Shown here in pieces: positions 1 through 6,810 of a stretch of 53,177 nucleotides of DNA. Each line of letters begins with the position of its first letter. Position 1 is the stretch's first letter. The notes beneath the pieces are model-generated. The model was not told the origin of the DNA and did not search any database. It saw only the letters and a list, made by a program, of their open reading frames with translations. The stretch covers positions 1-53,177 of the forward strand of contig JADIMU010000064.1 in assembly GCA_017694495.1 (NCBI GenBank), in the 5' to 3' direction. This DNA is from Candidatus Aphodenecus pullistercoris (GTDB taxonomy: Bacteria; Spirochaetota; Spirochaetia; Sphaerochaetales; Sphaerochaetaceae). A program made the translations under genes and the position numbers.

Positions 1-208
1 GGACGAAGCAGTCGTGGCCCGCCTCGGAGAGGGCCTGGGCCACGCTCACGAGCTCACCGGGGTAGCCTGCGTAGCCGTGGACCAGGAGGACGGCAGAGCG
101 CGGTGCCCTCTCGTGCAATAGGGCATAGGAGCGGGCTGCCGGTATGACGGGGGCCCTGTCCCGGTACAGGCCATGGTACCATTCGTCGAAGCTGTCGTAG
201 CGCATCAT
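1..208 (-). CDS. alpha/beta hydrolase, N-terminal part (cut by window edge)
   Basis: The first 69 residues are visible; the gene runs off the left edge. They include a hydrophobic strand followed by HGYAGYPGE, the usual first strand and HG oxyanion loop of alpha/beta hydrolases (esterases, lysophospholipases, chlorophyllase-like enzymes). The nucleophile elbow and the catalytic Asp and His lie outside the window, so substrate and activity cannot be judged. The start codon overlaps the stop of the upstream LuxR gene as ATGA, so the two are probably translationally coupled. A second in-frame ATG follows directly. There is no signal peptide in the visible part, so it is probably cytoplasmic. It is the last visible gene of the ATPase/RloB/LuxR run. 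Confidence 0.75.
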   Translation of the reverse strand, partial: MMRYDSFDEWYHGLYRDRAPVIPAARSYALLHERAPRSAVLLVHGYAGYPGELVSVAQALSEAGHDCFV

Positions 209-1107
209 GACCAGATCCCCTTGTGTATCAGGTTCAGAAGGTCTATGCGGCTTCTGACTCCAGTCTTGGAGAAGATGTTGGCGATGTGGTTGTTGACCGT
301 GTTCACCGAGAGGTTGAGGCGCTGGGCGATCTCCTTGTTTGTGAGGCCCTGTCCGACGAGCTCGATGACCTCGCTCTCGCGGGCCGTGATGTGGTAGGCC
401 GACAGGTCGACCTTCTCCTCTTCCTCCGGCTTCTCCTGCCCTCCGCTGAGCCTGATGAAGCGCGAGATCGACAGGAAGAGGAAGACGAGGAGGACGATGG
501 CGATGGCCAGGAGGAAGATGTCGACTCCGATGGCCCGCACGAGGGGACTGAAGATGCCGACGACGACGATGGGCAGAAGGGACAGTGAGACGATGAAGAT
601 CGTCAGCACAAGTACGCGCACGTCCCTGTCGTCTATGCCCTTGCGGTTGCGGATCATCACGATGATGCAGAAGAAGATGTCAAAAAGGCTGAGGCAGAGG
701 CCGATCTGGTCGAGCACGACGCCTGGAACGAAGATGTCGGCCAGGCTCACGCCAAGGAAGGCCGCCGCGACGAGGATGAAGATCGTCCGGTACGGGTTCC
801 TGTAAGGCTGCCCTATCGCCCAGCATGCGAAGACGGGTACGACCATGAGCATGAAGGAGGCGACCAGGGCTATGAGGCCGAGCCAGATGCATCCCAGGAT
901 CTGGTACACGGGCTCGGGAAATGACAGGGCCGACCAGGAGTCGAGCATCTGGAACAGCAGAAGGGCAAGACCCGCCGCCGTGAAGACGGTCAGGGTCGTG
1001 CCCCTCTTGTGGGGAGCCAGGCGCCGGTAGACTATGCTCAGCGCCAGGTCCATGCTGATCACACAGAAGGCCAGAAGGCCCAGCAGGAGTGTGAGCGATG
1101 CTCTCAC
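205..1107 (-). CDS. seven-helix membrane LuxR-family transcriptional regulator
   Basis: A 300-residue protein. About 215 residues form seven hydrophobic segments (roughly 3-25, 35-55, 67-96, 105-125, 130-152, 162-185 and 190-215). A charged linker rich in Glu follows, then a C-terminal LuxR/GerE helix-turn-helix (residues about 238-300) with TAREsEVieLV and GLTNKEIAQRLNLSVNTV. It is thus a one-component sensor that would bind DNA while anchored in the inner membrane; the ligand is unknown. The start is GTG, 3 nt after the stop of the RloB-like gene and without a Shine-Dalgarno, which implies coupled translation. Its stop overlaps the hydrolase start. Membrane LuxR proteins are common in some gut anaerobes and usually act locally, so it may control its own operon; this is inference. 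Confidence 0.85.
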   Translation of the reverse strand: MRASLTLLLGLLAFCVISMDLALSIVYRRLAPHKRGTTLTVFTAAGLALLLFQMLDSWSALSFPEPVYQILGCIWLGLIALVASFMLMVVPVFACWAIGQPYRNPYRTIFILVAAAFLGVSLADIFVPGVVLDQIGLCLSLFDIFFCIIVMIRNRKGIDDRDVRVLVLTIFIVSLSLLPIVVVGIFSPLVRAIGVDIFLLAIAIVLLVFLFLSISRFIRLSGGQEKPEEEEKVDLSAYHITARESEVIELVGQGLTNKEIAQRLNLSVNTVNNHIANIFSKTGVRSRIDLLNLIHKGIWS

Positions 1108-1110
1108 GGC

Positions 1111-1740
1111 TTACTTGAAGACCTTGGTGTTGTGCGACATGTCGGCCTGTCCGCAGATCTCCGTGATCGCCTTGTTCAGCTCAGGCATCGTAGTGGCCTT
1201 CTCCCCTGTCGCCTGGATGGCGATGCGGTTGTAGTCGCGGGCGTTCTGGTCTGCGACCGAGTGGCGGGGGAAGAGCTTCATGTGGAGGTTGATTCCATCG
1301 GTCAGGAGGTACTCGCCGCTCCAGTTGAAGCCCTCGATCGCCTTGGCAAGCGGCGCGTCGAAGGCGGCCGGGTCGGCGATGAAGGACTGGGGCTTGCCCA
1401 GGTGGAGGTAGAGCCAGAGCTTGAAGGAGGGCTCGAAGTAGCACAGATGGATCCTCTTGCCTGCGAACTTCTCCTCGTACTGCCTGACCTCCTCGCGGGT
1501 GGCGCCCACCTCGTCGAAGCCGAAGAGGGCATAGGCCTCGTCATAGCGCTGGCGGTTCTTCTCCTTGACGGTGAAGGTGATCAGGGCCTTGAGGCTGGTT
1601 GCGCCCGAGTTGACGACGGTCAGGTTGCCGTAGCGGCAGTCCTTCCTCATCTGGGAGAAGTAGAGGGCCTCGGCCTCGGTGGCAGTGACCAGAAGCAGTG
1701 TCGTCTTGGTCTGTGTGTTGTTCCTTTTCCTCGTGGCCAT
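1111..1740 (-). CDS. RloB-like protein, partner of the upstream AAA ATPase
   Basis: A 209-residue protein resembling RloB/AbiLii proteins (Pfam RloB). A basic N-terminus leads to a strand, then TEAEALYF, the position of the family's E-G-x-x-T-E-x-x-Y-F signature. The central part has CYFEPSFKLWLYLH, like the family's 'NPCFELWLLLH' stretch. RloB proteins are found next to RloA-type ATPases in restriction or abortive-infection loci such as AbiL and are suspected effectors. Here the first Glu-Gly of the signature reads Thr-Ala, so activity may differ. The start overlaps the ATPase stop by one base (ATGA). No membrane segment is seen. The family call is fairly safe; the biological role is inferred. 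Confidence 0.72.
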   Translation of the reverse strand: MATRKRNNTQTKTTLLLVTATEAEALYFSQMRKDCRYGNLTVVNSGATSLKALITFTVKEKNRQRYDEAYALFGFDEVGATREEVRQYEEKFAGKRIHLCYFEPSFKLWLYLHLGKPQSFIADPAAFDAPLAKAIEGFNWSGEYLLTDGINLHMKLFPRHSVADQNARDYNRIAIQATGEKATTMPELNKAITEICGQADMSHNTKVFK

Positions 1741-2981
1741 CAGTCCGCCTCCTTTTCATCGTTGACAAAGTAGAATTCGCTGGTGATCGGCAGGGCGCCG
1801 TAGGATCCCTGCAGGTAGCGCTCCCTCGTGCTCGCCTTGCCGCGTGCCGCCTTGAAGTCCGCCAGCGAGAAGTAGCTCGTGCTGGACTCGTGGTCCTTCT
1901 GGGCGAACCAGACGCCGTCGCGCCTCAGCAGGCCATCCTTGAGCAGCGAGGGGTTGCAGTCGACGACGAGCATCTGGCTGTCCGTATTGCACGCCTCGAA
2001 GATTTCGACGAGGTGGCACAGGACGTCGGGATGCAGCAGCATGCCGAAGTCGTCGATGACCAGGGTCTTGTGGCTGGTGAAGCACTCGAAGAAGGCGACC
2101 GCCAGGCTGGTCAGACGGCGCAGCGAGAGGCTCTCGAGGGTGAAGAGGTTGGAATAGCCGTCAGCCTTCTTGTCGTTGATGTAGACGTGGGTGAAGACGA
2201 CCTTGCCGTCCTCCCTGACGCCGACGCGGCGGATGTCGGTGATGTCGATCGCCCAGAAGAAGTTCGAAAGCTGCTCCTTCCAGCCCGGGTGCTCGGTGAG
2301 CATCTTGGCGATGTACTGCTCCGTCGCGCTGGAGACGCCCATCGGCAGCAGGTGGAGGCTGTCGGTGAACCAGCTGTAGAGCTTCATGCACGTCTCGCCG
2401 CCCTTGCGCGCGGCCATGCCCAGGAAGCTCTGGGTGTCGAGGATGCGGCCTGCAAGACGCTTCTTCTCGCCCCTGTAGGACTTGCCGTAGCGGTAGGTGT
2501 ATGTGTTGTCCTCCTCGTTGTACTTCCTGGAGAACATGTTCTTCCTCGAGCCGTTGATCACGTGTACGAGGCTCTCCTCATAGATGCGGTCCTTGTTGGC
2601 GCAGAAGCGGTAGCGGGCGATGACTGTAGGGTTCTCCTCGCTGCCGTCCCCCTTCTCCAGGAGGACCTCCATCTCGATCTCGGCGGGAGTGGCCTTGTCC
2701 ACGCCATAGGCGAAGACTGTTCCGGCCAGGGCGCCAGTGAGGGGGTTCTCGTTCTCGTCGGGTGCGGTCACGACCCTGTTGACGACTTCGAGGGCACGGA
2801 CGAAGGAGCTCTTTCCGGCTCCGTTCGGTCCGATGATGGCGCTCGTCTTGATGACACGGAGCTTGTCGTTGACGAGCACGACCTTGCTCTCGTCCATCCG
2901 GCCGCCTTTCAGGGCCTCGAAACTGATCTTCTGCGGCGACTTCACGGACTTGAAGTTCGCAATTGTCATGTTCAGCAGCAT
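1740..2981 (-). CDS. AAA15-type (RloA/AbiLi-like) ATPase
   Basis: A 413-residue ABC/SMC-like ATPase of the OLD/RloA group. The N-terminus ('TIANFKSVKSPQKISFEAL') is the usual first strand pair. Walker A is GPNGAGKSSF near residue 52. Walker B is LVIDDFGMLLHP near residue 318, followed by a second strand and LLRRDGVWF. The C-terminal 'YLQGSYGALP' is also typical of these proteins. Such ATPases act with RloB or other nucleases in phage-defence systems. Two expected residues differ: Walker B has Asp-Asp instead of Asp-Glu, and the switch-His position reads Cys. A good Shine-Dalgarno (AGGAGG) precedes ATG. It heads the coupled run ATPase, RloB, LuxR, hydrolase, 41 nt after the PHP gene. Confidence 0.82.
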   Translation of the reverse strand: MLLNMTIANFKSVKSPQKISFEALKGGRMDESKVVLVNDKLRVIKTSAIIGPNGAGKSSFVRALEVVNRVVTAPDENENPLTGALAGTVFAYGVDKATPAEIEMEVLLEKGDGSEENPTVIARYRFCANKDRIYEESLVHVINGSRKNMFSRKYNEEDNTYTYRYGKSYRGEKKRLAGRILDTQSFLGMAARKGGETCMKLYSWFTDSLHLLPMGVSSATEQYIAKMLTEHPGWKEQLSNFFWAIDITDIRRVGVREDGKVVFTHVYINDKKADGYSNLFTLESLSLRRLTSLAVAFFECFTSHKTLVIDDFGMLLHPDVLCHLVEIFEACNTDSQMLVVDCNPSLLKDGLLRRDGVWFAQKDHESSTSYFSLADFKAARGKASTRERYLQGSYGALPITSEFYFVNDEKEAD

Positions 2982-3022
2982 GGCTACCTCCTATCCTTGC
3001 CCGGGTCTGCCCAGGCCTGTGT

Positions 3023-3673
3023 TCAGTCCAGGTTGTCCTGGACGAATGCGTTCATCCTGCGCGCCACATAGGGATACTGTCCAAGTATCTCGTACAGCGC
3101 GAGCGGCAGCGAGTCGTCCCCATGGTTGTCGCTTGCCAGAAAGTCGACCACCCCACTCTTCAGCCAGAGCCGGCCCTGGTCGGTGCGCGCCCCGCGGGCG
3201 TTGACCTGCACAAGACAGCCCAGACCGTCATGGAGCTCCTCGAAGAGCTTCGAGTCCGGCGTCAGGAACTTGTAGCGCTCGACATGGGCAAGGATGACCT
3301 TGTAGCCCTTGTCGACGATACGTCTGACGGTGTCGAGGTAGCCCTCCGGGGCGAAGGTCGTGTCGGTCTCGCACAGCACATGGGTGCCGAAGTGCGGGAT
3401 GAAGCCCAGCTCCTCCTGCCCCCTGACGTAGAACTCGCATCCGAGATGGCACTCGATGCCGAAGCGTGCGGCCTTCTCCTTCGCCCATTCGAAGGTCGGC
3501 TCTATCCTCTCCCTCTTCGTGTCCACATAGGGGTCGTCAATGTGCGGCGAGAAGACGATGCGGCTGATGCCGGCCTCCTTGTATTTGCCCATCATCGATG
3601 AGAAGCTCCACTTGCTCATCCTGCTGTCGTCGACCTTCGGCAGCAGATGGGTATGTATGTCGATGATCGTCAT
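3023..3673 (-). CDS. PHP-domain phosphoesterase/tyrosine phosphatase, CpsB/CapC (YwqE) type
   Basis: 216 residues covering a whole PHP-type TIM barrel. Metal-ligand motifs are in order: DIHTHLLPKVDD at the N-terminus, SPHID near residue 43, GCEFY near 78, AHVERY near 130 and SDNHGDD near 182. This pattern matches the Mn-dependent CpsB/CapC/YwqE family, which dephosphorylates bacterial tyrosine kinases in capsule synthesis, though relatives have other substrates. No tyrosine kinase or polysaccharide gene is visible nearby. It precedes the ATPase gene in the same direction with a 41-nt gap, so it may belong to that transcript. There is no Shine-Dalgarno before the ATG; a -10-like box lies 8 nt upstream (see promoter). 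Confidence 0.82.
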   Translation of the reverse strand: MTIIDIHTHLLPKVDDSRMSKWSFSSMMGKYKEAGISRIVFSPHIDDPYVDTKRERIEPTFEWAKEKAARFGIECHLGCEFYVRGQEELGFIPHFGTHVLCETDTTFAPEGYLDTVRRIVDKGYKVILAHVERYKFLTPDSKLFEELHDGLGCLVQVNARGARTDQGRLWLKSGVVDFLASDNHGDDSLPLALYEILGQYPYVARRMNAFVQDNLD

Positions 3674-3681
3674 ATAGCAGA

Positions 3682-3711
3682 ATTTTAGGCAGTCGGAACC
3701 TGAAAATGCAA
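3682..3711 (-). promoter_or_regulatory. promoter of the PHP gene, likely leaderless start
   Basis: On the minus strand TTGCAT (3711-3706) is followed after 18 nt by TAAAAT (3687-3682), which ends 8 nt before the ATG at 3673. Transcription would therefore start at or next to the start codon. There is no Shine-Dalgarno. Confidence 0.45.
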
Positions 3712-3780
3712 GAAAAAAGCGATTCAGGCCATCGAAGGTGAATAATGTTCCAGAACTGATGCATACGACAAGAAAATGAA

Positions 3781-3801
3781 GGCAAATTGACCCAATTTGC
3801 C
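3781..3801. terminator. 9-bp inverted repeat, probable terminator or operator
   Basis: GGCAAATTG and CAATTTGCC are separated by ACC. T-rich runs follow on both strands (TTCATTTTC on minus, GTCATTTTC then CGTTTTAG on plus). It lies in the 204-nt AT-rich gap between the small unknown gene and the PHP gene, both on the minus strand, so it would fit as the terminator of the 6335-3878 operon. The low GC content of the stem leaves an operator possible. No gene is seen in the rest of this gap. Confidence 0.45.
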
Positions 3802-3877
3802 GTCATTTTCCGTTTTAGTTTAAGTTTTCAGGCTATCGTTACCAAAAAACTTTCTAAAAATACTTGATGAAATTCAA

Positions 3878-4207
3878 CTATTCCACAAGTTCGCCACCCT
3901 CACTCTCGGCGTCAGCCAGGACGAGGAGGCAGGAAGCCGAGCCTTCAAGATGGTCGCGGATCCACTGCACGGCCTCGGCGCGCGGACAGGAGGCGAGGAA
4001 GAGGGGCGAGTTCGAGACGAGGATGGCCTCGAAGTCTCCCGATGAGATGAAGCGCTTGAGCGTCTCGTAGAGCTTGCGGCCCTCACCTTCCCTGAAGCGT
4101 TTCGTCGCCGGGAGGAAGAAGCTGGCCTGACCTATTGCAAGGTGGGCAGTCCTGCGGCCCTCGACGAGGGCCCTTCCATCGCTTTTCGTCTGGACTATCA
4201 TGATCAC
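3878..4207 (-). CDS. small protein of unknown function
   Basis: About 109 residues, mixed alpha/beta composition, no signal peptide, membrane segment or motif that I recognise. Segments such as AHLAIGQASFFLPATKRFREGEGRKLYETLKRFISSGDFEAILVSNSPLFLA suggest a compact soluble fold. The start may be GTG at 4207 (GTGA overlap with the lipoprotein stop) or ATG two codons later at 4201. Coupling to the lipoprotein gene supports it being real. It is last in the operon PdxA-like, lipoprotein, unknown. Confidence 0.6.
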   Translation of the reverse strand: MIMIVQTKSDGRALVEGRRTAHLAIGQASFFLPATKRFREGEGRKLYETLKRFISSGDFEAILVSNSPLFLASCPRAEAVQWIRDHLEGSASCLLVLADAESEGGELVE

Positions 4208-5319
4208 GCTCCCATCACGACCGAGAAGATGCTCGTGTCGCTGTCCGTATAGTTCGTCACCGGGCCCTCCCCGCTGAGCTGCTGGCGAGCCTGGCTGTCG
4301 CGCGACCTGAGGTCCCTCAGTCCCGAAAGGAGGCTGTCGACCTCGGCGCTGTCATAGGAAGAAGAGATCTCCTCCAGAATGGCGATGGCTCCGTCCAGGT
4401 CCCCGGAGGCTGCCGTCAGCAGGGCGGCATTGTAGCCTGAAGGCAGATGACCGCTCCTCTCCCACTCCTGGGTGAAGAGAATGCACGCCTGGCTGATGTA
4501 GCCGTCGCCAGCGAGCTTGTAGGCATCCTCGACGGCCTCGGCCTTGGGCTTGTTCTCCATCAGCGTCAGGCTCACCGAGCTGTGGCGAGGTGCGAGCTGG
4601 ACGGCGGCCAGCGAAGTCATGTCGTCCAGCATCCAGCGGAAGTAGGCGTAGGGGTTGGTGCCCCTGAGGAAGGGCATGCTGACATCCTCGACGAACTCCC
4701 TCTTGTCGGAGAAGGTCTTCGTGGCGTAGATCGTCATCGTGCGCGCGTCGATCACCGTATAGGAATAGACGAGCGAGACGACCTGGTTGAGCTTGTAGTC
4801 GACGACCATGATGCGCTTCGGTCTGCCCTCATCATCCAGATGGCTGTAGTCGAAGATGAACTCGCGCTCGGAGGTGATGAACTCGTTGACGTCCATCGAG
4901 ACGATGCGCGGGACGATGAAGGCGTCGATGCCCAGCGCCTCGACTTCGTCGGCTATGGAGAGGCCATAGCGGCTCTTGGCGACCAGGGGGTCCGTGATCG
5001 AGGGCTCAAGGACGTTGAAGAAACCTGTCTTCCTCAGCGAGGAGACCAGGCTGCCTGTCGCATAGGAGGCGACGTCCTGGGCCAGGGAGCCTGTGTAGCT
5101 CGATGGCACGAGGGCCGAGAGCGAGCCGCTGTCGCCCGCCCTGACGTAGGCGGGAGGATTGTGGAAACCCTTGAAGGCCACTGTGGATGCCACGGCGACG
5201 TTGCGGTAGCGGCCCATGTCGATCTCGCTCGGGCTCAGGTAGTCGACGCTGACCGAGGTCGAGCACGAGGCCAGAATGGCCGAAAGGGCCAGTATGATTG
5301 GTAGTATGATGCGTCTCAT
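4204..5319 (-). CDS. lipoprotein of unknown function, CsgG/LpoB-like fold suspected
   Basis: 371 residues with a signal peptide ending in the lipobox LASC (Cys about residue 19), so it is a predicted envelope lipoprotein. After the lipobox come a strand 'RNVAVASTVAF', a segment 'GFFNVLEPSITDPL' and 'LGIDAFIVPRIVSMDV'. This order (conserved beta strand, helix, 'phenotype depends on a target name and value') resembles lipoproteins with the CsgG/LpoB-type fold. The C-terminal third is alpha-helical and TPR-like (ALLTAASGDLDGAIAILEEI). The start overlaps the stop of the PdxA-like gene as ATGA, and its own stop overlaps the small unknown gene. The function is unknown; the fold assignment is tentative. 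Confidence 0.7.
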   Translation of the reverse strand: MRRIILPIILALSAILASCSTSVSVDYLSPSEIDMGRYRNVAVASTVAFKGFHNPPAYVRAGDSGSLSALVPSSYTGSLAQDVASYATGSLVSSLRKTGFFNVLEPSITDPLVAKSRYGLSIADEVEALGIDAFIVPRIVSMDVNEFITSEREFIFDYSHLDDEGRPKRIMVVDYKLNQVVSLVYSYTVIDARTMTIYATKTFSDKREFVEDVSMPFLRGTNPYAYFRWMLDDMTSLAAVQLAPRHSSVSLTLMENKPKAEAVEDAYKLAGDGYISQACILFTQEWERSGHLPSGYNAALLTAASGDLDGAIAILEEISSSYDSAEVDSLLSGLRDLRSRDSQARQQLSGEGPVTNYTDSDTSIFSVVMGA

Positions 5320-6335
5320 CAGCTGACGACTCCTTTTGTGATGTAGTCCCTCGCGACACTGAGGGCCTGGATGAGGGTCTCGGCGCGGGCCACTCCCCGT
5401 CCGGCCTGCTCCATCCTTGCGCTGCGGTCGACCCGCACCGCGAGGAAGGGCCAGCCCCAGTCGATGGTGACGGTCCTGTCGTAGTCGAGGCTCATCGCGG
5501 CGATGTGGGCCTGGTCGTAGAAGAGCGCGATGACGGCGCGGTAGTCGCCGCGCGCGGCGCGGTGCATGAGCACATCGCCGCTGACCGGTCCCACGATGTC
5601 GATTCCGATCGACCTGGCCTTCTCGACGGAGGGGATGAGGACCTCCCTCTCCTCCCTGTCCCAGCCGAGGCTGTCGCTGTAGTGGGGATTGACGCTGGCG
5701 ATCGCAAGCGGCTTGTCCAGATTGAAGACCTGCTGCTCCTGGGTCAGGGAGTCGACTCTGATGATCGTGTCGAGGATGGCCTCGGGCGTGACGAGGTCCA
5801 GGGCCTGGCGCAAGGGGATGTAGTGGCTGTGGCTGAAGATCTTCACCCCACCCGCATCAAGCATGCCCATGGAGCGCACGCTGCCGACCAGGCGGCTCAC
5901 GAGGCTCTCATAGCGGTTCGTCTCGATGCCGGCGGCGCTCAGGGCCCTGGCGTCCAGGGGGACGGTGACCAGGGCGGAGGCGTAGGAGTTCTGGATCAGG
6001 GAGACGGCCTTCAACGTCGTCTCGTAGACGGCGCGGCCGGTGTTGGCCGAGGGGCTTGCGTAGCTGAAGCTTTCCAGGTCTATGCATGGAATGTCGTAGA
6101 AGATCAGGTCCTCGCCTGCGACCATCTCGGATCCGAGCTCCTCGTCATTCGTGACGTAGCTGGTGAATGGCAGCGGGAGGTGGAGGTCGAGCGAGGTCCT
6201 GCGGAAGAGCGCCCGGTCGCCCACGACGATGACAGGTCCGTACCAGTTGTCCTTGCCGCTGGTCAGGGCCCTTATGATGATCTCCGGACCGATGCCGGAT
6301 GCCTCCCCCATGGGGAGTGCCAGATATCTTTTCAT
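5319..6335 (-). CDS. PdxA-family (4-phosphohydroxy-threonine type) dehydrogenase, divergent
   Basis: 338 residues aligning end to end with PdxA-type NAD-dependent decarboxylating dehydrogenases: MGEASGIGPEII at the N-terminus (GDPAGIGPE in PdxA), SHSHYIPL mid-protein, ASVNPHYSDSLGWDREE (NPHAGE region), then ALFYDQAHIA (YHDQG region). The family oxidises 4-phosphohydroxy-threonine for pyridoxal phosphate or acts on D-threonate/erythronate phosphates. Here the third metal His (of YHDQG) appears as Tyr and other family positions differ, so the substrate is uncertain and it may not be a true PdxA. I chose ATG at 6335; an upstream in-frame ATG at 6353 is also possible. A -10-like TATCCT sits 6 nt before 6335. 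It is first of three overlapping genes. Confidence 0.7.
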   Translation of the reverse strand: MKRYLALPMGEASGIGPEIIIRALTSGKDNWYGPVIVVGDRALFRRTSLDLHLPLPFTSYVTNDEELGSEMVAGEDLIFYDIPCIDLESFSYASPSANTGRAVYETTLKAVSLIQNSYASALVTVPLDARALSAAGIETNRYESLVSRLVGSVRSMGMLDAGGVKIFSHSHYIPLRQALDLVTPEAILDTIIRVDSLTQEQQVFNLDKPLAIASVNPHYSDSLGWDREEREVLIPSVEKARSIGIDIVGPVSGDVLMHRAARGDYRAVIALFYDQAHIAAMSLDYDRTVTIDWGWPFLAVRVDRSARMEQAGRGVARAETLIQALSVARDYITKGVVS

Positions 6336-6341
6336 ACCGCA

Positions 6342-6347
6342 AGGATA
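6342..6347 (-). promoter_or_regulatory. -10 box (TATCCT) six nt before the PdxA-like start
   Basis: Minus-strand GGCTATCCT ends 6 nt upstream of ATG at 6335, with no Shine-Dalgarno between. The same TATCCT box recurs before tyrA, rlmI, pta and the PLP-enzyme gene. The -35 region is weak. Confidence 0.4.
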
Positions 6348-6447
6348 GCCCATAGGCCGACACGAGGGAAGGAGGGCGGTGAAAAATCTCTGTGATGGAT
6401 GGATGATTGTACTTGACGCATGGCCGCAGCCATTGTTGACTGTAGGT

Positions 6448-6690
6448 ATGAGCGATTACGACGACTTCTATGATGACGACGAGGACGAGGACTACCTCGA
6501 AGACGAGGACGAGGACGGACTGGACGGCTTCGGCTACATGGACGATGACGGCGAATGGGTCGACGGCGACGAGGACGAGGAGGAGGACGAGTATTCGAGC
6601 CACGGCTGGTCCCTCGTCGACAGCGATGACGATGACGAGGAGCCGCAGTACCAGGACGAGCCCGACGAAGTCTTCGACGTCGATTTCTGA
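6448..6690 (+). CDS. extremely acidic small protein
   Basis: 80 residues from the ATG at 6448. I count 43 Asp/Glu, no Lys or Arg and one His, with several Tyr/Phe/Trp spaced between acidic runs. No domain is recognisable. Such chains are usually disordered and may bind cations or basic proteins, or act as a nucleic-acid mimic; none of this is shown by the sequence. The frame is open from further upstream (6379), but the earlier residues lack the acidic pattern, so the later ATG is preferred. It is divergent from the PdxA-like gene and upstream of the ABC importer. Low-complexity GAC/GAG repeats could also arise by slippage, so expression needs proof. Confidence 0.5.
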   Translation: MSDYDDFYDDDEDEDYLEDEDEDGLDGFGYMDDDGEWVDGDEDEEEDEYSSHGWSLVDSDDDDEEPQYQDEPDEVFDVDF

Positions 6691-6701
6691 TTCATACTTC
6701 A

Positions 6702-6729
6702 TGCATTTTTATTCATGAATATGCATAGC
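6702..6729 (+). promoter_or_regulatory. possible ArgR-type operator pair before the ABC importer
   Basis: Positions 6702-6715 read TGCATTTTTATTCA, an exact fit to the ARG-box pattern TGNATWWWWATNCA. The next 14 bases (6716-6729) are a weaker second copy. Between and across them are small palindromes (ATTCATGAAT and two ATGCAT). They lie directly upstream of the -35 box at 6734. AT-rich palindromes can fit this pattern by chance, and ArgR is not otherwise visible here. Confidence 0.3.
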
Positions 6730-6733
6730 AAGC

Positions 6734-6763
6734 TTGCGCACTCCTCTTTCTTCATGATATAGT
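6734..6763 (+). promoter_or_regulatory. promoter of the ABC importer operon
   Basis: TTGCGC (6734-6739), an 18-nt spacer and TATAGT (6758-6763). Transcription would begin near 6770, at the start of the 6769-6792 hairpin. Confidence 0.6.
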
Positions 6764-6768
6764 CCCCT

Positions 6769-6792
6769 CATCCCGGACGCCAGCCCGGGATG
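6769..6792 (+). promoter_or_regulatory. 5' leader hairpin just before the ABC-importer ribosome site
   Basis: CATCCCGG and CCGGGATG pair around an 8-nt loop. The hairpin sits at the predicted transcript 5' end and stops 5 nt before AAGGAGG, so it could protect the transcript or modulate translation. Confidence 0.4.
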
Positions 6793-6810
6793 GAACAAAG
6801 GAGGATGCAA

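Noticed and set aside
1698-3071. 457-codon plus-strand frame over the ATPase
   Set aside because: Composition typical of a complement of coding DNA; the ATPase motifs on the minus strand are clear.
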